A stretch of DNA of 64,000 nucleotides from Colias croceus (taxonomy: Eukaryota; Arthropoda; Insecta; Lepidoptera; Pieridae), in contig NC_059563.1 of assembly GCF_905220415.1 (NCBI RefSeq), forward strand, positions 1,560,001 to 1,624,000. Reading direction: 5' to 3'. Shown here piece by piece: positions 1-13,000 of the stretch. The notes below the pieces were generated by a model. It did no database searches, was not told the DNA's origin, and saw nothing but the letters and a program-made list of their open reading frames with translations. Position 1 is the stretch's first letter. Each line of letters opens with the position of its first letter. Position numbers and translations under genes: made by a program.

Positions 1-1875
1 TTTTTTTTAATATTTTTTTTTTTAATTTTAGGTATAAAAAAGTTACACTTTAGCACCCCATCCATAGCAAAATTGGCAAATTTTATCAAAATCGTATTCT
101 TTACCGTTAGGTCCGTATAGGTTCATCATTGAAATTGTTGAATTATTTATTTTATTAAAATTATAAAATAATAAAAACTGCGCATGCGCCTTAGAGCATT
201 AAGGCATGCGCACATCATACATAAACAATGCGAAATTTAAATTGGTATCGTTTCATTTATTAAATTTAAATCAATAAATAAATCTATACTAGTCACGTCC
301 GAAAGATGAAACTGGCTTTTTATTTCGAAAATTTATTTGGCAACACTTGACAGTTAACTGTCATTAAAACCTGAGTTGTTGATGTGTCAAAGCTTGTCAA
401 AGTGATTTCTTTTTCTGCGATTTTAGCTTAGGATTTTAGTGATTTCTAAAAAAAAATTAAAAAAAAAATATTTTTGAAAACTGAGTTGAAAACATGACGA
501 AAACTTTAAACTATGATTAATAAATTTAAAATGAAACAATTTGAAAGAGATGTAGTTTTCAAGGAAAAACAAGAGTGTTTACGAGAAATATCTCAATGCA
601 TTGTTAAGTGTGACTTGATATTTTGATGTTTTCATCTTGATTGCATTGCACATTATTGTAGGTATGATTTGTTTAATATTATTATTTTGCATGGATGTTA
701 CCAGTAATCAAATTAAAAACTATTCAAGCAACAATATAAAATTGAACGATCTGGTCCGTTCAAAATGTTTAAAGACACAAAATCAGTATCTCGACGAGAT
801 TTATTCTTTGACCGAACCATGATAATCATGTTGAAGAGCAGTACAAAAAAAACAAGATGGAATAACTGCAGACATGGAAGAGTTAATGATGTCAGAGATA
901 ATGATAGTGATTCTTATTCTTTATTCGCGGCTGAACGCGGCTTTTAGATTTAATATGATTATATTGATTAAACAAAATTTAATTGTATTTTATTATGTTT
1001 ATTCTTACATTCACTAGCTATTCTTTTTTTATCTGTATCAGATAACAGTACCAGATTACATATATATAATATTATATAGATGAAGAGGTTGTTAATCTCT
1101 CAAAAAAACAAAGCTCGTAATAATAAATTAAAGTATCAAAACTTTATTTCCAACTATAACCTAAGTTACCATAATTATGATGATTGACCCTACGCAGAAA
1201 CGCCGCGATGACATTCCAGATAGTGTGGCCCTGTGGCCGCTACAAAAAATATATATACACCATAGATTTACACTAATACACTAATAGTTATTTTAAGTCT
1301 AGATTGAAAAGTAGGTTTTTAATAAATAAGCACTCTCAGAACAATAGATTTATTTAATAAATGAAACGATACGATTTTAAATTTCGCGCTGTTTATGTAT
1401 AATGTGCGCATGCCTTAATGCTCTAAGGCGCATGCGCAGGTTTTTATTATTTTATAATTTTAATAAAATAAATAATTCAACAATTTCAATGATGAGCCTA
1501 TACGGACCTAACAGTAAAGAATACGATTTTGATAAAATTTGCCAATTTTGCTATGGATGGGGTGCTAAAGTGTAACTTTTTTATACCTAAAATTAAAAAA
1601 AAAATTATTAAAAAAAAAACTAAAGGGGACCTAACGAAAAAATTGTGGGACCTTATAGGACCTAACGGAGACCTATCGATTAAGGTCATTTTTGACCCAA
1701 AATTCTATGGATGGGGTGCTAAAGTTGCATTTTTTTATACCTAAAATTTAAAAAATTATTAAAAAAAAAACTAAAGGGGACCTAACGAAAAAATTGTGGG
1801 ACCTTAAAGGACCTAACGGGGACCTAACGATCAAGGTCATTTTCGACCCAAAATTCCATAGATGGGGTGCTAAGT
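1..1875. mobile_element. Foldback-type transposable element, left end cut by window
   Basis: Positions about 30-275 are repeated in inverted orientation at about 1345-1590, giving arms of roughly 240 bp with few mismatches. Both arms contain a short GC-rich palindromic stretch (GCGCATGCGCC...) at 180-215 and 1405-1440. Outside the right arm a unit of about 152-155 bp is tandemly repeated: the phrase ATGGGGTGCTAA recurs near 1556, 1711 and 1863, each with several GGACCTAACG motifs. Long inverted repeats carrying outer tandem subrepeats are typical of Foldback elements. The 1.1-kb middle holds no recognisable transposase. The left tandem part lies outside the window, so the true left end is unknown. 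Confidence 0.75.
765..947 (+). CDS. Small ORF inside the foldback element, doubtful
   Basis: This 60-codon ATG-initiated ORF lies in the unique middle of the foldback element. It starts MFKDTKSVSRRDLFFDRT and is rich in Arg, Asp and Asn. I do not recognise a family. A region upstream (350-450) looks like unique-sequence DNA rather than repeat, so it could be a captured host exon. It could equally be a chance ORF in AT-rich DNA. Confidence 0.12.
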   Translation: MFKDTKSVSRRDLFFDRTMIIMLKSSTKKTRWNNCRHGRVNDVRDNDSDSYSLFAAERGF

Positions 1876-1879
1876 TTGC

Positions 1880-2316
1880 ACTGGTCTCGTAGTGTCATAC
1901 TTATTAATTAACTCAAGTCTCACAATGATTCATAGTTTACTAATAAAAATATGTGAAAAATATTTATGTAAGGTTTAATTGCTGCCTATAGTGGAATCCG
2001 ATGATGAAAATAAATGAAACTTTATCTAGTTTTATTAGACATATGCAGAGGAACATTGTATTCTCCCTTCTAAATATTAATAATTTGTTAATTAATTTTT
2101 TCTGCGTATAACGGTTTAACGTCAATTATGACAACTGTCAGTGCCACGTGATAAATATGATTTTGACATTTCCAATTTCCATTTCGTAAACATTTATTTT
2201 GACATTCCCCCTTGTTTGATTCAAGTGATCGCACTTTGAACTTTGAACGTAAAAAACAATCAAACAATAAATATTTTATTTCGAAAGTTACAGTGAAAGA
2301 AGATAATTACGTGAAA
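1880..2316 (+). promoter_or_regulatory. Probable promoter and 5' UTR region of ECH1
   Basis: This 430-bp gap separates the foldback element from the ECH1 start codon. The ECH1 frame stays open upstream to about 2212 but contains no ATG before 2317, so 2317 is the start. No TATA box or clear initiator stands out. The transcription start was not located. Confidence 0.35.
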
Positions 2317-5300
2317 ATGTTGTCGCAGTTCTCTAAATCTAGTCATGCGTCGATTAAAACGATGTCTCGTAAGTACAACTTTTATTTTAATTATTGATTA
2401 ATCTAGTTAATTATGTACATTTTTTATAATTGAATAGGTATTGATTGTACTATTTGCTATAAGTCACCATGGACTCCTAATGTTTTGTTTTTGTTTTTTA
2501 TAAAGCCAAAGGTGACACAAAGTAAACAAGAATACTGGCTGGATGTATGCACATTTTTTTTTACTTGTAATCTTTCGTCAATTTTCATGCAATGCAACTC
2601 CTTAGAAGTTAAATCATATTGTGCAAGCTACTAAAGGAAATAAATTGTTAAACTTAAAAATACTCAAATCTATGAATTAATATTATCAAAACCCACTTTT
2701 TAACTTGACACTGGCACAAGAAGTAGTAAATCTTATTGTTTTCTACATATGTTGCAAATATTAAAAAATACAATTATTTAATTGAATATTTACTATTTAC
2801 AGGCATGCTTACAAGACTGTATTCATCAGATATACCTCAATTTGAAACATTAGCTGTATCCATGCCAAAGAAACATGTTTTTCATGTGGAAATGAACAGA
2901 CCAAAACAGTTAAATACATTTAGTGTAAATATGTGGAGGTTTGTATTTTGTTGATAAATAATTGTTAATTTAATTGAGTGTTAAAAATTTAAATCTATAC
3001 TAATATATAATATTATAAAGAGGAAAACTTTGTTAGTTTGATTGTAATGAATAGGCTCATAAACTACTGGACTGATTTTGATGAAATTTGGCACAGACAA
3101 TCTTTAGACCCTGAGAAAGAACATAGGCTATCTTTTATTGTGAAATATGTACCACGGGCGAAGCCGGGGTGGACCGCTAGTTTAAGATATTCTAAGTATG
3201 TGTTATTGAAATATTGCAAAGCTACTAATCTTACTTTCTATGTGAGAGCATATTGAATTTTTCGAAAGTTATTATCCTAATAAATGTAGGAAAAAAAAAA
3301 CACAATTCACAAACCAAAAACCTAACCTAAAATTCAAATATTTTTAACTGTTATCTACAGTAATATTATAAAGAGGAAAACTTTGTTTGTTTGATTGTAA
3401 TGAATAGGCTCATAAACTACTGGACCGATTTTAAAATTTCTTTCACCATTCGAAAGCTACATTATCCACAAGTAATATAGGCTAGGATTTATCCCGGAAA
3501 TCCCACGGGAACGGGAACTATGCGGGTTTTTCTTTGAAAACGCGGGTGAAGCCGCAGGCGGAAAGCTAGTTAAGATATAACTGGCGTAACTAACAACTTA
3601 CTTTTACTTATGTAGATGTAAATATTATATAAATATTTTAATAATTAAGAAATATGTTTTATCCTTGTAGTGAGATGAGAGATTGCTTCATGTCCCTGAG
3701 TGACAATCCAGAATGCAGAGTTGTGGTATTATCTGGAAGAGGAAAGCATTTTACTGGTGGTAAGACATTCTTATATAATAGTAGAAAAACCCGCATAATT
3801 CCCGTACTTATGGGATTTCCAAAAGTGGCCTATATTTTATTTTGGGTCGTCACCTACATACCAAATTTCATTGTAATCGATTCAGTAATATTTGCGTGAA
3901 AAAGTAACAAACTTACATATACACCATACGTCCATCCTCACAATTTTTTGTGAAATTTTGTTACGAAAATTTGTATACTTTATTATAATGACACAGCATA
4001 AAAAGTTTATTAACAGTTAGTAACTTATCTAAATTAATATCAGCTTAAAGATAAATATATCTTCAAGGATAATAATTCAATTTGAGAATAAAAAGGGAAG
4101 AAAATTAAAATTGATCCATTCTACCCCCAAGGGGATAAAATAGGGGGTGACAATTTGTACCATAAAAATTAATCTTTTCCACGCAGTTCCTTGACCAATA
4201 TACAAATAATTTTTTGACGTGACAAGTGACAACGTCTTATAATTCGATATAGCCGGCTGCACGCACGAAAAAACATGACTCATGCGGCGTTACCTTGCTC
4301 TGACTCATCTGAGGCGTTCCATGTAAGGCTAGAAGTGCGAGCGAGAGCACGGAACGAGCGACAAAGAAGCACAATCGTTGTCACGTTCAACTATCGTCAG
4401 TTAACCGACTTTACAGACATCAATTTTTTTTTTTATATTACCTATATTGTTCCAAAGTAATGTAATACAATTAAGCGACAAAAAAACGAATAAATTTTTT
4501 ATCTCTCCATTCCATAATTTTTTATATTCATATTTCAGGCATAGATTTCAACAGTCTTATCCAAGAAGGAAACAAGATATCTGAAATCGAAGATGTAGGA
4601 CGACGGGCTAGAATGTTTGAAAAGATGATAGTTAGGTTTCAGGTAAATATGTAATGCTTATTTGGTAATTATTTATTATACAGTATGTCCTTTTTGTGTC
4701 TAAATTTACGCGAAAAAATTTTTTTCGAAATCACTGAATTGACTTTAAATTTTAGAATTTTGATGGATGGGTAAAGGGAATATGTTAGCTGTGAAATCAG
4801 TCATTTTGTACCTTTGATCTTGAGAATTCATTTTAGTCATACATTTTGAGTGTAATTTTCTGTCTTGCTTTTCGTTAAGGGCTAAATAAAAATTAAAACG
4901 TTACGTGTATTTTACCTTCAGTCATTATGGTGTTTTAATAAAAAAAAAAAAATTCTTTTCATATGTATTTTTTCCAATTTTTTTTTCATGTAAATGCAAA
5001 TTGTATATTTTATTTTTACTTTTTAATTAGAATATTACTTTTTAGAAGTATAAATTTCAATATAAAATTATTATTTCAGAACGGTATTACCGCTTTGGAA
5101 GACTGCGTGAAACCGGTTTTAGTGATATCACACAACGCGTGCGTAGGCGCTGGCGTCGATCTTATAACAGCTGCTGATATGAGGTAGAATTATAATATAT
5201 AATGTAATATAAAATTATTAATAAGTCTATGTAATTAATATCAAAAGTCCCAAGGAATTCATCTTTCAAACAAAATCAAAAGTTAATCAAAATCGGTCCA

Positions 5301-7709
5301 TCCGTACGAGAGCTATGATGCCGCGCCCAGGCATGTCAATCCATAAAAACAACTCCTAGTCGGGGCTATAAAGTAAGAACTTCGACTATCTACTTGTATA
5401 ATGAAAAAAAAATACACCGTTTAATGTTTTAGGGGTTGATTTTTCAATCGTTGGTTAAAACTTATTCATCGAATAACGTATTAAACTACCATTTCAAAAA
5501 TGTATTCTAATTGTCCGTATTTTACAGTTACCAGGTGACTTTTAAAATGTTCGTGTAATACTTTATTGGAAGGATAAATTTTAACCAAGGATTGAAAAAT
5601 CGGCTCTTAATAAAACAAAATATGCTACATTGGCTTCTTGAACACAATTTGTGATAAAAAAAGAGTGTGTGTACTTATGTACACGCGTTAGAAGTTATAC
5701 TTCTTTGGCGTATGGAAAAAAAATACGAGAATATACAACTTGAACATAGTTATCAATTTTCATACCACCTAGAACTAACTTCATGCTGTTAAATTTAGGT
5801 GTCGGTGTGCGCGCGCATCGTAAAAATTCACTCTCATCATTTTTCTCCATCGCGCCAAAAGAAGTATAACTTCAAAAACGAATATATTTTAATTCTTAGT
5901 ATGAACTATGATAGCATTTAAAAACCTGAAAAATTCGTATTTTTATTTAACGCTTTCTTTATAGATATTATTATTTCTAGGTATTGCACACAAGATGCCT
6001 GGTTCCAAGTGAAAGAAGTAGATTTAGGTTTGGCCGCTGACGTAGGAACTCTACAGAGATTGCCTAAGGTAAGGATTGATAAACAGACAGATAGACAAAT
6101 TATTTTTATTATTTCTATAGTCTAGTGGTATAGTATAATTTTTTAGGATAGTGTACTGTTTTGTATGTCTATTATTAAGATTGATCGATGATTTGATTAT
6201 TATTAAAAGTAGTAAACTCACAATTTAATGTATAAAAATTAATTAAATTATTAATGATAATAAAACACTATGTTTATGACCAGTTTTCATAATATTATAA
6301 ATCTGAATCCGAAAGTTTATTCATATCATTGTGATGTGATTTGGACATGTCATATAAAAACTGCTCAGGCCAATTTTGTATTTTTTTTTAGATAGACTAC
6401 TTTGTACTATAATAAAAAATCAAGTCACATCCAAACCTACATTTGTATTATTGAATTTTACAATAATATTTGATTTGATTTCCAGGTGATATAATAGGTA
6501 TTTGATTTGAATTCCAGGTAATAGGCAATACATCAATAGCAAGGGAACTGTGCTTCACAGCTAGAAAATTACAAGCTAAAGAAGCATTGGAAATTGGTCT
6601 AGTTAGTAAGATATTCCCGGATCAAGATACGTAAGTTTAACTTTAGTTTTATAGTATTAAAGTACTTAAAAATATTTGTAATAGTAATTGGAACGAATCC
6701 CGCCTCATGACTGAATTTGTTTCCTTTCTTTATTTTTTTGTAATAGGTAGGTTAATATTTTTGTTATCTGTTTCACTGATCTTTTTTTCAATGGTGATTA
6801 GCCTTACTTATGTACCTACTTTAAATACTTATTGCTGCTATAAATTATTTTTATTATATAATATACTTAATTATAAAAAAGTACCTATTTATTTACACAA
6901 AATTATGCAATTGAAATTACATAATTAGTGCATTTTTCAACGCAATTTCTCGATTATAGTTTATCATAGAGATAGATAATATTATTAAATTCTAATAAAA
7001 TTTTACGAAATCCACATTTATGTCGTTCAATTTATATCTTCAAATTATTTAAACTTACAGGGCAATAAAAGAAGTATTAGAAATCGCGGAAACAATAGCT
7101 AAGAAGAGTCCCATAGCTGTTCAAAACACAAAAATATGCATGGTCTATTCACAGAGCAGGCCTACTAAGGATGGATTAGATCATATTGTAAGTTTTTTTA
7201 TATATTTTTTAAGTGAAACTTGTTGAGAGTAAAATTTCAAGGTGGCGTCACGTCATGGAGTAAGGCGACGATTGTGGTAAATATGAATTTTGACTAAAAA
7301 AATATTAATAAGATTTTTTTGAAGTAAAACTTCTTTAGGCGCGTTGAGAGTAAAATTTTAAGGTCGCGTCATGGCAATACCGTCAAGTCATGGAATAAGG
7401 CGACGATTTTACAATACTGAATTTAAAGTAAATTTTTAATTTTTCTGAAAGGAAACATTCATTATATTCCATTTCTTTTAATGCAGTTCTATTTCTTAAA
7501 TTAACATTAATTGCTGTCTCCAGTATTTCAAGTACATACTTTTCTACAAAGCCCATCCACTCTGTATATTGTATTAAATATAATTTTATAATATATTTGT
7601 TTATTTATTTCAGAAATTAGTGAACCAATTGGCTTTGCAAAGTGAAGATTTACGGAAAGCAGCTTTAGCTCAAGCCACGAAGACTGAAACTGAATTTGAA
7701 AATCTGTAA
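2317..7709 (+). CDS. ECH1: Delta(3,5)-delta(2,4)-dienoyl-CoA isomerase, nine exons
   Basis: Exons: 2317-2368, 2803-2938, 3671-3759, 4539-4642, 5080-5183, 5981-6068, 6518-6630, 7061-7187, 7614-7709. They total 909 nt (302 aa), all with GT-AG borders and consistent phase. The protein belongs to the crotonase superfamily and isomerises 3,5-dienoyl-CoA to 2,4-dienoyl-CoA during beta-oxidation of unsaturated fatty acids. The catalytic residues known from rat ECH1 (D176, E196, D204) match D154 (GAGVD), E174 (FQVKEVD) and D182 (GLAADVG) with identical spacing of 20 and 8 residues. An oxyanion-hole segment (SGRGKHFTGG) spans exons 3-4. The Ser/Lys/Arg-containing N-terminus suits a mitochondrial presequence. 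The C-terminus ends EFENL and lacks the SKL peroxisomal signal of the human protein. The ATG at 2317 is the first in frame. Confidence 0.95.
2994..3180 (+). mobile_element. Helitron-like non-autonomous element (LEP1 type)
   Basis: Lies in ECH1 intron 2. It begins TCTATACTAATAT and ends with a GC-rich CGGGCGAAGCCGGGG segment and CTAG before T, the end structure of lepidopteran non-autonomous Helitrons. Confidence 0.75.
3354..3569 (+). mobile_element. Helitron-like non-autonomous element (LEP1 type)
   Basis: Second copy in ECH1 intron 2. It runs from TCTACAGTAATATTATAAAG to GCGGGTGAAGCCGCAGGCGG...CTAG|T. The interior (CCACGGGAACGGGAACTATG) is shared with many copies in this window. Confidence 0.8.
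3781..3935 (-). mobile_element. Helitron-like element, truncated, inverted
   Basis: Starts just after ECH1 exon 3. It carries the reverse complement of the AAACCCGCATA...CCC...GGGATTTCC and TTTCATTGTAATCG interior of the family, without the terminal hairpin. Confidence 0.6.
5429..5610. mobile_element. MITE with ATTTTTCAATCGTTGGTTAA inverted ends
   Basis: Lies in ECH1 intron 5. The ends TGATTTTTCAATCGTTGGTT and AACCAAGGATTGAAAAATCG are inverted copies, flanked by TTA-like sequence. The internal GTCCGTATTTTACAGTT is shared with copies at 21.57, 41.5 and 48.56 kb. Confidence 0.75.
5656..5880. mobile_element. MITE, GAAGT(G/T)A(A/T)ACTTC-tip family
   Basis: Begins with AGAGTGTGTGTAC and AGAAGTTATACTTCTTTGGCG and ends CGCCAAAAGAAGTATAACTTC, an inverted pair. 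This is a variant of the family whose other copies have GAAGTGAAACTTC tips (18.6, 21.8, 37.2, 53.5 kb). Confidence 0.6.
7313..7411. mobile_element. MITE fragment (GAAGT-tip family)
   Basis: Contains GAAGTAAAACTTCTTTAGGC, GTTGAGAGTAAAATTT and GTCATGGCAATACCGTCA, all shared with the element at 36.1-36.3 kb. A shorter related piece lies at 7226-7275. Both are in ECH1 intron 8. Confidence 0.5.
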
Positions 7710-7714
7710 ATTAA

Positions 7715-7729
7715 AATAAAACAAATAAA
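7715..7729 (+). terminator. Polyadenylation signals of ECH1
   Basis: Two AATAAA hexamers (7715-7720 and 7724-7729) follow the ECH1 stop codon within 20 nt. Further AATAAA motifs lie downstream (for example near 8970), so the real cleavage site is uncertain. Confidence 0.45.
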
Positions 7730-9200
7730 TATGTAACTGAGTGGTCATACAAAAACGATGCTTTTTTTAGAAGTTAGTTAAGTTTTCATAAAAATACATT
7801 TTTTTTCATAATTTATTCATTGTCGTATAAATTATAAAAGACTTTCGGAGAGGTAAGATTTCCGATTCACACAATATAATAAAATGTATTAACTCTTTGC
7901 ATCTATAGAATAATTATTATTTAGAATATATTCTATATATACAGTTCTTTATATTTAATCGAAAAATAAATTACCTTTCTGGCGTTGTTTATATAATATA
8001 TTATGTCCCTTTTCTTTTTGTGTGACCACTTTAAAATATTTAAGAGTTATATTTATAATAGTCAAATAGCGTGAAATATGTCATAAAGTATTTTTGTATG
8101 TAGTGTTTACACATGTGTGTTTGTAAGTCTTTACCATAAAAATGGCTGAGATAACGAATATATTATAAAACTGTTTCGATATCATGTGTAATTTAAAGAA
8201 AATAGAATAAGCTTATACAGTTGTGAATTTTTTATATAAGTTTTATATTTATTAAAATAAGGTAACTAATAAAACTGTTGGATTTTTATTGATTTATTCA
8301 TTTCACTATTGTTTCTATTAATAAATTGATGATATTTTCATGTTATTTGGCGATACAAACCTTTTAATACAGCGCCATCTAGTTTAAAAATGTAGAGATT
8401 TTTTTAGAGAAAATTACATACCCTTCAGAGATTTAATAATTATTTTTTGGCCTGACGGTTTTTTTCCTTACTGTTTAGAATTTAGATTATGAATTAAGTT
8501 GTAAGTCCTAACTTGATGTTTTTCTAGTGTTATAATTATTATACATATTATAATATTGTCATGTCTACTAAGTATCGGGAACCAAATAAAACTCAACGTA
8601 ACATGTATTTTTTATTCATAATTCCTGTTTTTGTGTTTTTGAAGTTATTCATTTAAAGATAACAAAGTATTAGCAAATACAGTCAATTATGAACTTTACT
8701 TTTGTTAAATTATTATTTTAATTAAATGCCGCTTTTTAGTTATTACTATAATTAGTAAATCCATCTTTTACAAAGTAAATAAAATTTTTCAAATGCGCAA
8801 AATCACATTATTATCGGTCCATCATTTTTTGGTGTTAGATTTTTTAAAGTCGTAGCCATAACTTAAAATGTTATAATTATTTTTTAATTACTAACCTATT
8901 TAATGTAAAATTAGATTACCTTGTATTTTGTTACAAAGAGAAATGTATACAAATGTGTTATTACTTATTTAATAAAGAAAATTATGTACTATTGAATTTT
9001 ATATCAATCAATAAATATTTAATAAATACCATGTTATTGTATTTCTTTATAACATTTACTAATGGCATATTATATAAGCAAGGTAACAATGACAAAGGTG
9101 TTAATTGAATAAGTAATCCTTTGAAAATTATTCAGAAGAAACAGCTTTACGTGAAAAATAATAAATGAACGCTAAAATTCTTAGCACAAAAAATGTAACA
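7730..9200. other. Intergenic DNA between ECH1 and Spred
   Basis: AT-rich sequence with scattered AATAAA motifs and no exon-like ORF. Part could be ECH1 3' UTR. I see no repeat with recognisable ends. Confidence 0.4.
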
Positions 9201-9229
9201 AAAATTACGAATTCAAATTTCGAATTTCG

Positions 9230-10032
9230 AGCGATCAATTGCAATGACGTCATACTGAAACTACGTCACTGACTAACAAAGAAAATCAGGTAACCTACAT
9301 TATGGAGGCTTGCATTACATGACCTGCCCGAATATAGAACATCTATTTTTAGAAGCTTGGGGGCCCGTTGCATACCCGCCCGTGAATCGTGCAACTGACC
9401 TGCAATTGGGGCACACTGCAATGATTTGACCTATTTATTTTTCAATGGTGCGCTGTATGAACGGAATGGAGGGGCCCATTGCGAACCTGCGTTTCATTCA
9501 GTAACCGTCGAAGCCTCCAAAGCGATCTGACCTACATAGCGCATCGCTCCCTACCGGTGTAAATACGTTCCGCGATCATTATACATATATGTGCTTATAT
9601 TTTAAGGGAATTATAGTATAAATATTATTTGAATTCCCTTTAATAAAAATAATATAAAAATACGGTTTTATTTTAAACGCAGTGTCAAATAATTTTAAAA
9701 TGCCGCGGTTCAGTGAACCTACTTTCTGAAACTACGTCATTGGTTAATCGCGAGATTCTGCGCTCTGGTTGGTTGAAATAGCAGGCGTGTTGAAATCTAC
9801 CAATCGCGTAGCTGTAGTCGGGATACAGCACGATTCCCGCGCCACCTGTCGCTCGAGCACGCCGGTTTCATTGAAAACCCGCCCGGACTGTTATTGACGC
9901 GCACGCGTATTAAGGCCCAACAAAGGGCCGAAATAAGAACGGTTCGCAAGTGAATCTGATGTATTTATGTCATAAAAATGGTGAAATCTGTGAAGTGGCG
10001 AGTAGAAATTAGGATATTCGACGTGTCGAATC
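9230..10032 (+). promoter_or_regulatory. GC-rich promoter and 5' UTR of Spred
   Basis: This stretch is markedly richer in G+C and CpG than its surroundings, especially 9770-9930, and directly precedes the Spred start codon. A perfect CRE palindrome TGACGTCA lies at 9245-9252. Two near-identical CRE half-site blocks, GAAACTACGTCA, occur at about 9257 and 9728, the second followed by TTGGTTAAT. The transcription start was not determined. Confidence 0.45.
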
Positions 10033-13000
10033 ATGACCGAGGCATCTGAAAAGTAAGTGTCGTCTCCAATGTCCAGTTTTTCGTCTTACAAGTCGCGCCC
10101 TGCGATGTAGGTAGGGCCCTTCCCCGGCCATTTTACGACCTAAGCATAGATGATTTATGATTTTCAGCTATATCAGAGGCTCATTGATATCATAGCTAGG
10201 CTTTATTGGAGCTTTTAAAGCAGGTATAAGTGAAAGCGTATGTGAAACATGAATGTTTGACCGCCGCCCTTAGGTCACCCTGCGATGTATACCTATATTC
10301 TATAATCAATGACTGGTGGTTCATTCATTGTAATGTAGGTAGCAGTTCGGGGTCGTTTGAAGCTAGCTCGAATGAAACTGTTTTTGAATGAATTATCTTT
10401 GCTACGTATATAATTGCGTTGCGTTGTTATGAGCTTGAAAGCTGATTTTCCGCGAAACTAGTTTTTGCAATATGTGCCCATGTATTTAAAAACTGACGTT
10501 CGTAATTATATTATTCAAATTATTTTTTCCTGTATTAAATATACAATATAATACAAATACAACGTTAATTTAATTATTATTTGATTTAGATTTACGTGTT
10601 TAAAAGCACTTTAATTAAAAATTAACTAGGTATTGAAAATTATTTTTTTTTTTCGCACTTGATCAATACCTCGTTAGCTTTTTAATTAATACGTAAAAAG
10701 GTCGTATATCAATAATTACAATCACCATTTCACTATGTACAAAACGTACACATATATCATTTTGACACACAATTTTACTAACATCATTGTACTGGTAGTT
10801 GGTACCTATACCATATAAAAATTGGCTGTTCCAATAAAAATAAATAATTTTTAAACACATTCCTTCCATGCACTTCATAAGAAAACATAATTCTTTTGTT
10901 CTTTTACTAACTAGTAACTACCTGAACCTATAATGTGAAAAGGTAGCCAGGTAACTAAACCAAATAACAATAATTCTTAGACATACCTAATACTAAAAAA
11001 ATAAAAACCAGTTAAGTAATCTGCTATTCACAAATTGTATTTCTACACTAAAAGATGATTGTACTGTTATCTTTGATAAGAAATTAAGCTAATGCTATTT
11101 GCATTTCATGGGATTAACAGAAGTCTGTGAATCTTTATTTACACTTAACTTTTTAATAACTCAGGCCCCGGAATCACAGTCACAATAGAAAATCTATTGT
11201 GTCGTGGACCGATCGGGCCGCTCGGGGCTCAATGGGTTAAAGCAATCTATTGAAATTTCATTCAATATTTTTAAGCAAAGAAAACAATGTATAAATCTAG
11301 ATTCAGATTCAACTCAAATGATATTTTTGGCCCAATATTTTTAGGGTTCCGTAGCCAAAATGGCAAAAACGGAACCCTTATAGTTTCGTCATGTCCGTCT
11401 GTCCGTCTGTCCGTCTGTCACAGCCGATTTACTCGGAAACTATAAGTACTACAGTGATGAAATTTGATGGGAATATGTGTTGTATGAACCGCTACAAAAA
11501 TATGACACTAAATAGTAAAAAAAAGAATTGGGGGTGGGGCCCCCCATACATGTAACTGAGGGATGAAATTTTTTTTTTCGATGTACATACCCGTGTGGGG
11601 TATCAATGGAAAGGTCTTTTAAAATGATATAAAGTTTTCTAAAAAACATTTTTCTTAAAGTGAACGGTTTTTGAGATATCAGCTCTCAAAGTCGTAAAAA
11701 GTATGTCCCCCCCCCTCTATTTTTATAACTACGGGGTATAAAATTCTAAAAAAAATAGAGGTGATGCATGCTAATTAACTCTTTCAACGATTTTTGGTTT
11801 GATCAAAGTATCTCTTATAGTTTTTGAGATAGGTTGATTTAACTGTAATTTTGGTTAAGTTATTGTGCTTACACTGAAAACGATGGCTGAACCTTATAAG
11901 ATAGATCAAAAAATATACTACAGTATTGTACACCTTTAAAAATCCGCGATGATATAAAATCTTTATAATGTAGGTACTTTTTACGAGAAATATTAGCTTA
12001 TTCAAGCAATACGCCATTAATCCTTATCCAGTAATGTACCTTAAATACATTGTGCATTTGATAAAGTTTAATATTACAAGAATTTATGAACAAATATATA
12101 TTTAATGAACATTCTATGCCTACACTAATTTTTGGAGATTTTAACGAAGATTTCCTCAAACAAAACTACATACATAAATTTATGCAGAATGCGGGATATA
12201 CACCTCTTCTCCAAAATTGTATAACCACTAGAGGTGAAACTCACCTGGATAATATATTTGGTAATTTTAATTGTGAAGCTGGTGTATATACTTCTTTATT
12301 CAGTTATCACAAGCCGATTTGGGCACGCCTATAGCACGGAATATTTATAAATACATATATAAAATTAATATTCATACATAAAAGTACAAGGCAAAATATC
12401 GGGAGAGTTTAGGCTCCATTCACCAGGTGTATAAATTGACATAATAAGTTTATTATATTTGCTGCTACGGAACCCTTTGTGCGCGAGCCCGACTCGCACT
12501 TGGCCGGTTTTTTTTTTACACGCTTTATATTAGCTTCACCTGTATGTTTGTTTGTAACCGACTTCTTTGGGCGCGAGTTTGACCCACTTTAAACGGCCAG
12601 ATTTCGTTCAAACTTTGTAGATTTATTGAGGACCGATGACAATACACTAATTTGATAAAATTTTCTATTTTTTAGTTCGGTTTTCTATAAAAAGCGTGTT
12701 TTTTTAGTTTTTTAAACTATTATTATTATTTTTATACAAGCCAATAGTATTTGTATTTTCCCTAATTCCTATCCATTTAATAAATTTGTTAATGCTTTAG
12801 TAGAATAAGGAAATAATATAAAAATAGAAAGAATGCTGAATAATTGTGACATGAACATCAATATTAACATAAACTCTTTTGAGTTTAATAAATTTATGCT
12901 CTTCCTGGTTTATATAGTAGGTACTAGCTTTTCGCCCGTGTTTTCAAAGGAAAACCCGCATAGTTAGTTCCCATGGGATTTCCGGGATAAAACCTATCCT

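Larger units (their letters stand above)
11335..12513. mobile_element. GGTTCCGTAGC element, first copy, interrupted
   Basis: Matches 61844-62477 in reverse orientation. One end is AGGGTTCCGTAGCCAAAATG, followed by GTCCGTCT microsatellite units. The other reads TACGGAACCC then GAGCCCGACTCGCACTTGGC. Compared with the other copy it holds an extra ~545 bp (about 11882-12426). Both copies include a long shared tract of very high identity (CCCCCATACATGTAACTGAG and surroundings). It lies in Spred intron 1. Confidence 0.75.

Noticed and set aside
2212..2316. Upstream extension of the ECH1 frame
   Set aside because: It opens with TTG, not ATG; the first in-frame ATG is 2317.
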